Source: DATARR01 sp036376245
Lineage (GTDB): Bacteria; Acidobacteriota; Thermoanaerobaculia; Multivoradales; UBA5704
Length of the DNA stretch: 64,000 nt
NCBI GenBank assembly: GCA_036376245.1
Contig: DASVAS010000018.1
Location: 49,443 to 113,442, forward strand
Direction: 5' to 3'
Below the pieces are notes generated by a model. It worked only from the letters and a program-made list of their open reading frames with translations. It had not been told where the DNA came from and ran no database searches. A program made the translations under genes and the position numbers. This document shows, piece after piece, positions 39,922-47,577 of this stretch. Each line of letters opens with the position of its first letter. Position 1 is the stretch's first letter.

Positions 39922-41325
39922 TCATTGTTGCAGGCTGCGGAGGATCTCCGGATCCGGTTCCTGCACGGCCAGCAGGCCGTGGCAGGTCGAGCAGTCCTGC
40001 GAAATCGAGCGGCCGTCCGCGGTCGTGTGCGCGTCGTCGTGGCAGCGGAAGCAGCCGGGCGAATTTTCGTGGCCGATGTGGTTGGGGTAGGTGCCCCAGC
40101 CGATCTTCATCGACGGGAAGACGTTGGAACGATAGATCGTCTCCAGGGTGGCGGACGCGCCGCGGATCGCCGCGCCGCGCGCCGACGCCACCTGGGGGTA
40201 GTCCTTGGCGTAGAACGTCTGGAGGCCGGCGGCGATGGCCTTGGACGCCGCTTCCTGGGACGGGTACTCGGCGCGCAGCAGGCGGACCGCCTCGCGGCGC
40301 ACGAACGGCAGGTCGCGGGCGATCTTGCCCTCGGCCAGCGCGCGGTTGACCTCCTCCTCGGGCAGCCGGAAGGTGTGGCTCGGCCGGTTGTGGCAGTCGA
40401 CGCAGTCCATGGTGCGCCAGACCGCTCCGGCGGGGGCCTTGTCCGCGGTCTTGTAGCGCCGCGCCTCGCCCTGGGCGGTGCGCAGCTCGACCTCGTAGAT
40501 CGTCTCCCGCGACTCGTCCGAGAGGTAGCGGATCTCGTTGCCGGGGTCCACATGCCAGTGGATGCCGTGGAAGGCGCTCCCCTGCCGGCCGCCCACCCGC
40601 ATCAGCAACACCGTCTTCTGCTCCGTGTTGGCCTCGTCCTCGTTGAAGCCGGGGATGACCTTCAGCCGGTCGCCGACGAACTTGGCGGGCCAGTGGCACT
40701 GCTCGCAGGTCTCCCGCGCCGGACGCAGGTTGTGCACCGGCGTGGGGATCGGCCGCGGGTAGAGGTCGGCGGCCACGGAGACCACCTGCCAGGCGCCGGA
40801 GAGCTTGGACTTGACGAACCAGTCCGCGCCCGGGCCGATGTGGCATTCCACGCACTTCACCCGCGCGTGGGGCGACCGCCGGTAGGCGGTCAGCTCGGGC
40901 TGCATGACGCTGTGGCAGGCCTGGCCGCAGAACTCGGTGGTCTCCATGGTCTCCACGCCCTTGTAGGTGGCGGTGGCCAGGATCACGATGTTGACGGCGG
41001 TCAGGACGGCGAAGATCAGGCCGAGGGTGCGGATGCGGGAGTTGTTGAAGTCCAGGACCGGGAAGGCCGGCGGCGCCTCGCCGCGCTCGGCGGCGCGGCG
41101 GTCGCGGCGCCGCTGGCGCACGATGCCGATGGGGATCAGCAGCAGGCCGAGGATGAAGACGGCCGGCAGGATGAGGTAGGCGAGGATCCCGATGTAGGGG
41201 CTTCCCCGCAGCCCCATGGACTCCATGGTGAAGAGCGTGAGGATCAGGACCGCGGTGGCGGTGACGACCGCGGCGCCGAAAAGGCTGAGCGGGTTGCGGG
41301 TCAGAGCGCTGAAGAAACCTTTCAT
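39922..41325 (-). CDS. NapC/NirT-family multiheme cytochrome, ImcH-like
   Basis: 467 residues from the ATG at 41325 (GGAGGAGG just upstream). Three membrane helices (about 15-35, 45-70, 102-120) precede a periplasmic multiheme domain. Heme sites: CGQACH (133-138, a CX3CH), CVECH (158-162), CEQCH, CVDCH, CFRCH and CSTCH. The stretch CGQACHSVMQPELTAY and RVKCVECHIGPGADWF recalls the NapC/NirT-type cytochromes such as ImcH. Such proteins oxidise menaquinol in the inner membrane. It overlaps no gene; the downstream 11-heme protein begins 31 bases later. The CX3CH spacing at heme 1 appears in several family members I recall. Confidence 0.88.
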   Translation of the reverse strand: MKGFFSALTRNPLSLFGAAVVTATAVLILTLFTMESMGLRGSPYIGILAYLILPAVFILGLLLIPIGIVRQRRRDRRAAERGEAPPAFPVLDFNNSRIRTLGLIFAVLTAVNIVILATATYKGVETMETTEFCGQACHSVMQPELTAYRRSPHARVKCVECHIGPGADWFVKSKLSGAWQVVSVAADLYPRPIPTPVHNLRPARETCEQCHWPAKFVGDRLKVIPGFNEDEANTEQKTVLLMRVGGRQGSAFHGIHWHVDPGNEIRYLSDESRETIYEVELRTAQGEARRYKTADKAPAGAVWRTMDCVDCHNRPSHTFRLPEEEVNRALAEGKIARDLPFVRREAVRLLRAEYPSQEAASKAIAAGLQTFYAKDYPQVASARGAAIRGASATLETIYRSNVFPSMKIGWGTYPNHIGHENSPGCFRCHDDAHTTADGRSISQDCSTCHGLLAVQEPDPEILRSLQQ

Positions 41326-41422
41326 GGGCCTCCTCCGGGCCGGCGTCCCAGGCATACGGAAGCCGTCCCGCCCTGGGCGGGGCGGCTTCCGGGATCAGAG
41401 CGACAGGGTCAAAGGAGACCGG

Positions 41423-41773
41423 CTACTTCTTCTGCGCCTGGATCCAGGCGACCAGGGCGCCGAGCTCTTCATCGCTGCCGGTGAAAGCCTTGACGTGCTT
41501 CTTGCCGTTCTTGTCCGCCTGCTTGCGCAGGTATTTCGTCAGCGTGGCGGCGTCGGTCTTGACGTTGACCAGGTCGGGTCCGGCCATCGCCGCCGATTTG
41601 GTGGTCTTCTCGATGCCGGCGGTGGGGATCGAGTGGCACATGTTGCACTTCTGGGCCATGAAGATGGCCTTGCCGTCCAGCTTGGCCTGGCCGGCCGCCG
41701 GACCGGAATAGAGGACCGCGAGCAGGAAGACGGTCAGGAGCACCGAGAGTGTAAAGCCGAGGGTCTGTTTCAT
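41423..41773 (-). CDS. Monoheme cytochrome c (periplasmic)
   Basis: 116 residues from the ATG at 41773 (AAGGAGAAGCC upstream). Signal peptide about 1-25. One heme site CNMCHSIP (about 43-47) and a C-terminal methionine-poor stretch (SAAMAGPDL with a candidate ligand Met) in the class I cytochrome c style, ending DEELGALVAWIQAQKK. It is first in the operon with the ImcH-like and CbcL-like genes and probably shuttles electrons in the periplasm. It is divergent from the decaheme/porin operon. Confidence 0.85.
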   Translation of the reverse strand: MKQTLGFTLSVLLTVFLLAVLYSGPAAGQAKLDGKAIFMAQKCNMCHSIPTAGIEKTTKSAAMAGPDLVNVKTDAATLTKYLRKQADKNGKKHVKAFTGSDEELGALVAWIQAQKK

Positions 41774-41910
41774 GGCTTCTCCTTCCATTGGAACCAGAGC
41801 CGGTTGACGAGCAGACTCTGACATGGGGGGAGGACGACGGGCCACATCCCGAAGGGCGGTTTGTGCGGCCCGCGCGCCCAGCCCTGGAGCGGGGCGGCTC
41901 TCCCGGGGGA

Positions 41911-41928
41911 CCTACCCGAACGGGTAGG
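41911..41928. promoter_or_regulatory. Perfect dyad in the divergent cytochrome promoter region
   Basis: CCTACCCGAACGGGTAGG is an 8-bp perfect inverted repeat with a two-base centre. Its centre (about 41919) is 146 bases from the start of the monoheme gene and 153 from the decaheme start, midway between the two divergent operons. It may be a shared operator. The other part of the 299-base gap shows no gene. Confidence 0.5.
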
Positions 41929-42025
41929 GAAAAAGACTACCTGTTTGGAGCGACATTCCTGTCCTGCTGGACGTTGGGCGGTATCGGACGTCCCGGTTAA
42001 AACATCACCAGTTGATTGCCAACAG

Positions 42026-42046
42026 GCTGCCGCGCGACGCGGCAGC
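42026..42046 (+). promoter_or_regulatory. 5' UTR hairpin upstream of the decaheme gene
   Basis: GCTGCCGCG-CGA-CGCGGCAGC is a perfect 9-bp stem with a 3-base loop, ending 26 bases before the ATG at 42073 and just before the GGAGGAGG ribosome site. It could control translation or stabilise the mRNA. Confidence 0.45.
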
Positions 42047-42072
42047 GCTCGTGAACCGGAGGAGGCTACCTC

Positions 42073-43002
42073 ATGAGGTACATTCGCCTTCTGATTCCGA
42101 TCCTGGCGGTGGCGGCCTTGCTGATCGCATGGCCTCACGCCGGGACGGCCAAACCCCAGCCACCGCCGGCGCAACCGGCGGCCGCCGCGGAATACGTTGG
42201 AAGTGAAACGTGTGCAGCCTGTCACACCGACGTTTCCGATCACCTCGCGCAGACCCCCCATGGCAAGGGCGCCTTCGCGAAACTTTCCTCTCAGGGCTGC
42301 GAAACCTGTCACGGACCGGGCGGCGCCCATGCCGAGAACCCGGACGACCCGGCCCTGCGGCCGCGGATCGACCGGATGTCCCCCCGGCAGCAGTCCGAGA
42401 CGTGCCAGAAGTGCCATGACGGACACAAGCAGTTCTTCTGGAAGGGCAGCGTCCACGACCGGCGCGGCCTCTCCTGCATGAGCTGCCACAGCGTCCACAA
42501 CTTCAAATCGCACGAGGGGCAGCTCAAGGCAGCCACCGAGACCGAGGCCTGCCTGTCCTGCCACAAGAACGTGCGGACCGATCTCTGGAAGTCGTCGCAC
42601 CATCCCATCCGCGAGGGCAAGATGAGCTGCTCCGACTGCCACAACCCGCACGGCACCCAGACAGCGAAGATGATCACCGCCAACTCGGTGAACGATCAGT
42701 GCTACACCTGTCACGCCGAGAAGCGCGGCCCCTTCCTGTGGGAGCACGCGCCGGTGCGGGAGAGCTGCCTCAACTGCCACAGCCCGCACGGCTCGAACCA
42801 CCAGAAGCTGCAGAAGACCTCGGTGCCGTACATCTGCCAGCAGTGCCACTCCAACACGCGGCACCCCGGCACGCTGTACGACGGCACCACCCTGGCGGAT
42901 CAGGCGCGGGCGAGCAACCGCATCTTCAACCGTGCCTGCGTGGATTGCCACGCCGCCATCCACGGCAGCAACCATCCGTCGAGCCCGTATCTCGGCTACT
43001 GA
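42073..43002 (+). CDS. Decaheme cytochrome c of MtrA/DmsE family
   Basis: 309 residues; ATG at 42073 with GGAGGAGG 8 bases upstream. Signal peptide about 1-25. Ten CxxCH motifs: CAACH, CETCH, CQKCH, CMSCH, CLSCH, CSDCH, CYTCH, CLNCH, CQQCH and CVDCH, regularly spaced and each followed by GP, NPHG or SPHG as in MtrA/DmsE proteins (length about 300). MtrA inserts into the MtrB barrel and forms an electron wire through the outer membrane. It is directly followed, 10 bases later, by the porin gene. No surface MtrC-like protein is visible in the window. Confidence 0.94.
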   Translation: MRYIRLLIPILAVAALLIAWPHAGTAKPQPPPAQPAAAAEYVGSETCAACHTDVSDHLAQTPHGKGAFAKLSSQGCETCHGPGGAHAENPDDPALRPRIDRMSPRQQSETCQKCHDGHKQFFWKGSVHDRRGLSCMSCHSVHNFKSHEGQLKAATETEACLSCHKNVRTDLWKSSHHPIREGKMSCSDCHNPHGTQTAKMITANSVNDQCYTCHAEKRGPFLWEHAPVRESCLNCHSPHGSNHQKLQKTSVPYICQQCHSNTRHPGTLYDGTTLADQARASNRIFNRACVDCHAAIHGSNHPSSPYLGY

Positions 43003-43012
43003 GGAGAACGCC

Positions 43013-45331
43013 ATGCGCATTCAGCACTTACGCCGCAAGCTGTTCCCCCTGGCCGCCGGGCTGATCCTGCTCGCCGGCTCCGGCGCCGCCGTGGCCCAGG
43101 AGCAGGGGCAGGAAGACCAGACGACGACTCAGGAAGAGCAGACGTCCACCGACACCAGGAAGGAGTTCACCTTCCGCGTCGATCCGGTCGTGCTCGGCAT
43201 CTGGGAGGCCGACGTCGACACCGACTCGGCGAAATGGGAGGAATACCGTGACGTGAGCAGCGGCTTCGTGCCGTTCCTCAACATCGAAGGCGAGGCCGGC
43301 GACCGCTTCATGAACTTCCGGGGCGAGCACATCCGCCGCGACGACGCCCGCTACAACTTCAGCTACGGGATCCTGGACCGCTACAGCATCGTGGTCGACT
43401 ACAACAAGATCCCGCACCGCTTCGGCAACAACGGCCACATGCTGTGGACCCGCACCGGGCCGGGGCGGCTGGAGATCACGGATCCCATCCAGGCCGCCAA
43501 CCAGACCACCCTCGTCAACCAGTTCGCGGTCAACCCGAGCGCGATCAACTTCACGTTCCTCAACAACCTGCTCCGGCCCTACCTGGCGACGGCGCAGGAG
43601 ATCGACCTCGGCCTCATCCGGGACCGCACGCTCGCCCGCGTCGACCTGGGCAGCATGGCCGGCTTCGCGTGGGGTCTCGAATACACCCACGAGAACCGCA
43701 AGGGCGACCGCGCCTACGGCGGCAGCTTCGGCTTCAACAACGTCACCGAGGTGCCCGAGCCCATCGACTACGACACCACCGGCGCCCAGATCGCCGGCGA
43801 GTGGAACACCCAGAGAGGCGGCCTGCGCCTCGGCTACCGCTACTCGGAGTTCGAGAACAACATCAGCACCCTGATGTGGGACAACCCGTTCCGGGTGACC
43901 AACAGCACCGATGCGAGCGCCTATCAGGCGCCCGGCTCGGCCTCCGTCAACGGCTCCGTGATCGGCGTCGCCGACCTGGCGGCCAGCAACGAAGCCAGCC
44001 TCCTGTTCTTCGACGGCCGCACCCGGCTCGGGGGCTGGAACCTCTCCGGCAACCTGGGCTACCAGATCATGACCCAGGACGATCCGCTGCTGGCCTACAC
44101 GCCCAACACGGCGATCCAGGGCATCGGCTTCGACCACCAGAGGTTCAACGCTTCGGACCCGGCGACCCTGCCCGTCCGCAGCGCCGACCGCGAGGTGCAG
44201 ACGCTGAGCCTGAACGCCCAGGCCGGCACGCGGTTCGGGGAGCGGTGGGACCTGACGTTCCGCTACCGCTTCTACGATTACGACGACCAGTCCGACCGCA
44301 TCGAGTTCCCCGGCTACGCCCGCTACCAGGCGGTCTGGGAAGAGATCCCGCGCATCACGGTGCCCTACGCCTGGACGCGGCAGAACGCCTCCGCGGAGCT
44401 GGGGTTCGAGATCACCAACGCCACCCGCCTGGGCTTCGCCTACATCCTGGAGAGCTGGGACCGCGAGTTCCGCGAGATCGAAAGCTCCGACGAGGACATC
44501 CTCCGGCTGACCTTCGACACCCAGCCGTCGAACTGGTTCTCGCTGCGCGCGAGCTACGAGTACGGCGACCGCTCGATCGGCGATTACCACACGGACGCCC
44601 AGGAGTTCAGCTTCGTGGAGCCGGAAGGCATCAACAACCTGCCCGGCCTGCGCAAGTACGACGAGGCGGCCCGCACGTCGGACACCTTCAACGTGCTGGC
44701 GCAGCTCTTCCCCACGGAAGCGTGGAGCTTCTCCCTCGGAGCTACCGGCCGTGACGAGGAGTACGACGAGAGCGAGTTCGGCCTGGTCTCCGACGACACC
44801 ATCACCTACAACGCCGAGCTCTCCTACACCCCGGGCGAAAACCTGACCTTCTTCCTGTTCGGTCAGCGCCAGGACCGCGAGAGCTTCCAGCGCAACCGGC
44901 AGTCCGGCGGCACGCTCTCGACCAACCCGCTCGACGACTGGCAGGTGCTGCTCGACGAGACCACCGACCTCTGGGGCCTGGGAATGACCTCGCGGTTCAA
45001 CGAAAGCTGGTCGGCCGAGCTCGAAGGCCGCTGGTCGAAGTCCGACGGTTTCGCCGATTTCTTCAGCCCGCCGGGCGGCACGCCCAACGTGGCCGTCGAC
45101 TTCGACAACTACGAGGACATCGAGCTGCTCAGCCTGCTGGGCCGGCTCGACTACAAGATCACCCGGAACGCCAGGGCCGGCCTCTTCTACCGCTGGGAGG
45201 ACTACACGATCGACAGCTTCATCTTCCAGGGGCTGCAGAACTACCTGCCCGGCGCGCTGCTGCTGAACCCGAACTTCCAGGACTATACCGGCAGCATCCT
45301 CGGATTCGAGCTGAGCCTCTCCGTCGACTGA
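43013..45331 (+). CDS. MtrB/PioB family outer-membrane beta-barrel porin
   Basis: 772 residues from the ATG at 43013 (GGAGAACGCC upstream; the longer frame from 42932 lies within the decaheme gene). Signal peptide about 1-28 (AVAQ). The mature part is made of alternating amphipathic strands (e.g. FTFRVDPVVLG, YNFSYGILDRYSIVVDYNK, RWDLTFRYRFYDYDDQ) ending with LGFELSLSVD, as an MtrB-like 26/28-strand barrel would. It sheaths the decaheme protein and passes electrons across the outer membrane. I see no N-terminal CxxC as in Shewanella MtrB. A terminator hairpin follows. Confidence 0.92.
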   Translation: MRIQHLRRKLFPLAAGLILLAGSGAAVAQEQGQEDQTTTQEEQTSTDTRKEFTFRVDPVVLGIWEADVDTDSAKWEEYRDVSSGFVPFLNIEGEAGDRFMNFRGEHIRRDDARYNFSYGILDRYSIVVDYNKIPHRFGNNGHMLWTRTGPGRLEITDPIQAANQTTLVNQFAVNPSAINFTFLNNLLRPYLATAQEIDLGLIRDRTLARVDLGSMAGFAWGLEYTHENRKGDRAYGGSFGFNNVTEVPEPIDYDTTGAQIAGEWNTQRGGLRLGYRYSEFENNISTLMWDNPFRVTNSTDASAYQAPGSASVNGSVIGVADLAASNEASLLFFDGRTRLGGWNLSGNLGYQIMTQDDPLLAYTPNTAIQGIGFDHQRFNASDPATLPVRSADREVQTLSLNAQAGTRFGERWDLTFRYRFYDYDDQSDRIEFPGYARYQAVWEEIPRITVPYAWTRQNASAELGFEITNATRLGFAYILESWDREFREIESSDEDILRLTFDTQPSNWFSLRASYEYGDRSIGDYHTDAQEFSFVEPEGINNLPGLRKYDEAARTSDTFNVLAQLFPTEAWSFSLGATGRDEEYDESEFGLVSDDTITYNAELSYTPGENLTFFLFGQRQDRESFQRNRQSGGTLSTNPLDDWQVLLDETTDLWGLGMTSRFNESWSAELEGRWSKSDGFADFFSPPGGTPNVAVDFDNYEDIELLSLLGRLDYKITRNARAGLFYRWEDYTIDSFIFQGLQNYLPGALLLNPNFQDYTGSILGFELSLSVD

Positions 45332-45361
45332 CCTTCACGGCAATCCCGTTGCCTTGCGATC

Positions 45362-45385
45362 GAGGCCGCCCTCCCGGGCGGCCTC
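45362..45385. terminator. Terminator hairpin after the MtrB-like gene
   Basis: GAGGCCGCCC-TCCC-GGGCGGCCTC is a perfect 10-bp stem 30 bases after the porin stop and 17 before the convergent lipoprotein stop; TCTGTC follows. A shared terminator for both genes is plausible. Confidence 0.6.
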
Positions 45386-45402
45386 TCTGTCATGAGCCGG
45401 CG

Positions 45403-46212
45403 TCAACGGGCGCGGGTGGGAAGCCCGGCGGAGGTCCAGAAGGGATCCTGGTCGAGGCCCAGATCGCGGGCGAAGGCTTCGATATCGGCGGCCGGCCGCT
45501 CCAGCCCGCACCCTTGCAGGTTGGCCTTCTCGAGCTTCAGGAAAGTGACCTGGGGGCCCTTGTAGGTCCCCTTGTAGGATGCCAGGCCCTTCTCGACCTC
45601 CGCCTTGGCGGCGGCGTCGCCGGCCCGCGCCAGCATCCACTGGGGGAAGAGCCGGGCGGCTGCGAACCAGTCCTGTTTTTCGGGCACGCCGTCGATCGCC
45701 TGCACAGCCTTCTGGAAAGCTTCCCGGGCCTTGGCGTCGTTCCCCATGCCGCTGTAGGAGAAACCGCTGGAGAGCGCGTCCCAGAAGAGGGTGAGATCGG
45801 GCTCGCCGGCGGCCGGAGCGCTCCACAGTTCCTCGTACTTCCGGGCGGCGGCGTCCTTGTCGCCCAGGCAGACGTCCGTGCGCGCCAATCCCAGGAGGGC
45901 CCCGCGCTCGAGGTCCGCGTCGCCGCTCCCGTGCGCCGCGTCGAAGACGGCCTGGTATTGCTGCTGGGCGGACTTCACATCCTTGGTCTCGCGGATGGTC
46001 CGGCTGGCGCCCAGGAGCCCCTGGTCGAGTCTCCAACCGGTGTTCACGGCCGTCCGGGGGGGCGGAGCGCCCGGCGCCGGCGCGGGAGGAGGAGCGGGAG
46101 CGTTCGGAGCGGGCCCGCTCGTCTCCACGTCCGAATCCCCTTTGCAGCCCAGGACGAGAGAGAGGATCAGCAGACCCGCGAGGGTGAAGCTACGATGGAC
46201 TCGATGTCTCAT
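45403..46212 (-). CDS. TPR-like lipoprotein, paralog 1
   Basis: 269 residues. Lipoprotein signal with lipobox LVLGC (Cys about residue 23), then a Pro/Ala-rich linker (about 30-55) and helical repeats of TPR type (e.g. QQQYQAVFDAAHGSGDADLERGALLGLARTDVCLG, KAREAFQKAVQAIDGVPEKQDWF). The C-terminal motif GCGLERPAADIEAFARDLGLDQDPFW recurs in the next gene. Presumably anchored to a membrane and periplasmic. Adjacent paralog at 46256-46966 on the same strand. Function unknown. Confidence 0.78.
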   Translation of the reverse strand: MRHRVHRSFTLAGLLILSLVLGCKGDSDVETSGPAPNAPAPPPAPAPGAPPPRTAVNTGWRLDQGLLGASRTIRETKDVKSAQQQYQAVFDAAHGSGDADLERGALLGLARTDVCLGDKDAAARKYEELWSAPAAGEPDLTLFWDALSSGFSYSGMGNDAKAREAFQKAVQAIDGVPEKQDWFAAARLFPQWMLARAGDAAAKAEVEKGLASYKGTYKGPQVTFLKLEKANLQGCGLERPAADIEAFARDLGLDQDPFWTSAGLPTRAR

Positions 46213-46255
46213 ACGACCTCCACTTTGAGGGGATGTACTCTACCCAGAGCCCGCC

Positions 46256-46966
46256 CTACCCCTCGGGCGGCGCCTGGAACTGCCAGAAAGGGTTTTGATC
46301 AAAGCCCAGATCGCGGGCGAAAGCCTCGATGTCGGCGATCTGCCGGTTCCATCCGCAGACCTTCATGTTGCCCTTCTCGACCTTGAGGTAGCCGAGGACG
46401 ACGAAGGAGTATTTCCCCCGGCTCTCGCGCACGCCCGCGCGGACCGCCGCCTCCTGGGAGGCGTCGCCGGCCCGCAGCATCATCCAGCGGGGAAAGAGCT
46501 GCGCGTCCGCGAACCACTTCTGTTTCTCGGGGGCGTCGTCGAGCGCCCGCACCGCCCGCTGGAACGATTCCCGGGCCCTGGCCGCGTTGCCCAGGGCGCT
46601 GTAGGCGAGCCCGCTGCCGAGCGCGTCCCAGTAGAGGCTGAGGTCCCCCGCGCCGACGGCGGCGGTGCGGGTGCGCCAGAGCTCCTCGTAGGACCGCTCC
46701 GCGGCCGCCTTCTCGCCGAGGCAGGCCTGGGCGCGGGCGAGCCCCATGAGGGCGCCGCGCTCGGCCTCCGCGTCCTGGCGCTGGCGGGCGTCCTTCAGGA
46801 GCGTCTGGTACTGGTCCCGGGCGGCCGCCAGGTCCCCCTTGCGAAAGGTTTTCGAGGCGGCGCGCGCGTCCGGCGGGAACTCGGCCACCTGGGGAGCCCG
46901 CTCGCCGCAGCCCAGGGCGGCGAGGCAGACGACGAGGATGACGGGATGGGCTGTTCGCTGTCTCAT
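46256..46966 (-). CDS. TPR-like lipoprotein, paralog 2
   Basis: 236 residues from the ATG at 46966 (the longer frame from 47110 is not conserved). Signal peptide with lipobox LAALGC (Cys about 20). Helical TPR-like repeats RKGDLAAARDQYQTLLKDARQRQDAEAERGALMGLARAQACLGEKAAAERSYEELW (part), then the shared C-terminal CGWNRQIADIEAFARDLGFDQNPFW. Compared with paralog 1 the Pro-rich linker is missing. Both are probably the result of tandem duplication. Function unknown. Confidence 0.78.
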   Translation of the reverse strand: MRQRTAHPVILVVCLAALGCGERAPQVAEFPPDARAASKTFRKGDLAAARDQYQTLLKDARQRQDAEAERGALMGLARAQACLGEKAAAERSYEELWRTRTAAVGAGDLSLYWDALGSGLAYSALGNAARARESFQRAVRALDDAPEKQKWFADAQLFPRWMMLRAGDASQEAAVRAGVRESRGKYSFVVLGYLKVEKGNMKVCGWNRQIADIEAFARDLGFDQNPFWQFQAPPEG

Positions 46967-47131
46967 GCGACCTCCGCGGCAGGCGGCGTACTCTACCAAA
47001 GTGCTGGAAGAGGGTTTGCAGGCGACAACCTGCAGGAAGGAGGCGGCCCTCATGCCCACCGATTTCAAGCTCAGGGGTTGTTGCTGCGGGGTGCCGGCCG
47101 GCCGCGGCACGCTGGCGCAGGAAGCCCGCTT

Positions 47132-47512
47132 CTACTTCTCCGGCCGGTTGAACGTCGAGGGGACGAAGTCGGGATCTTCCTGGACCCGGCGCTCGAAGGT
47201 CAGGAAGTCGTAGTAGCCGCAGCGGCAGTTGCCGGGATAGGTGCGGCAGATCGCGGGCCGGGCTTCGTACACCGTGCAGCGCCGGGTCTCCAGGTCGATG
47301 AACCGGCAGATCGTGCCGTAGACGGAGTCCGGCTGGTGGCGCATGATGACCTCGCCGGGCTCCTCGCCTTTCTTGGTAAACTTCCGGGCGGCCGCCTCGG
47401 GGGTCATCCCCAGATGCCGCGCCAACCGTCGGATGTCGGCATCCTTGACCGGGATCCGCGGATAGGAGCAGCAGTAGGAGGGGCAGCGGTCGCAGCAATA
47501 GAAGTTGGCCAT
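47132..47512 (-). CDS. YkgJ-family cysteine-cluster protein
   Basis: 126 residues from the ATG at 47512. The N-terminal FYCCDRCPSYCCSYPRIPV and the later ICRFIDLETRRCTVYEARPAICRTYPGNCRCGYYDF (part) give the Cys pattern of the YkgJ family, which binds zinc or an iron-sulfur cluster. Between them is a helix (ADIRRLARHLGMTPEAAARKF). The function of YkgJ proteins is unknown. Upstream of and divergent from an S9 peptidase. Confidence 0.88.
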   Translation of the reverse strand: MANFYCCDRCPSYCCSYPRIPVKDADIRRLARHLGMTPEAAARKFTKKGEEPGEVIMRHQPDSVYGTICRFIDLETRRCTVYEARPAICRTYPGNCRCGYYDFLTFERRVQEDPDFVPSTFNRPEK

Positions 47513-47577
47513 GCGGTCTCCTCCCGCGCAGTGTTCACCATTTCGAGAGGAATGTCTACATTTTCCGGAGCCCATCC

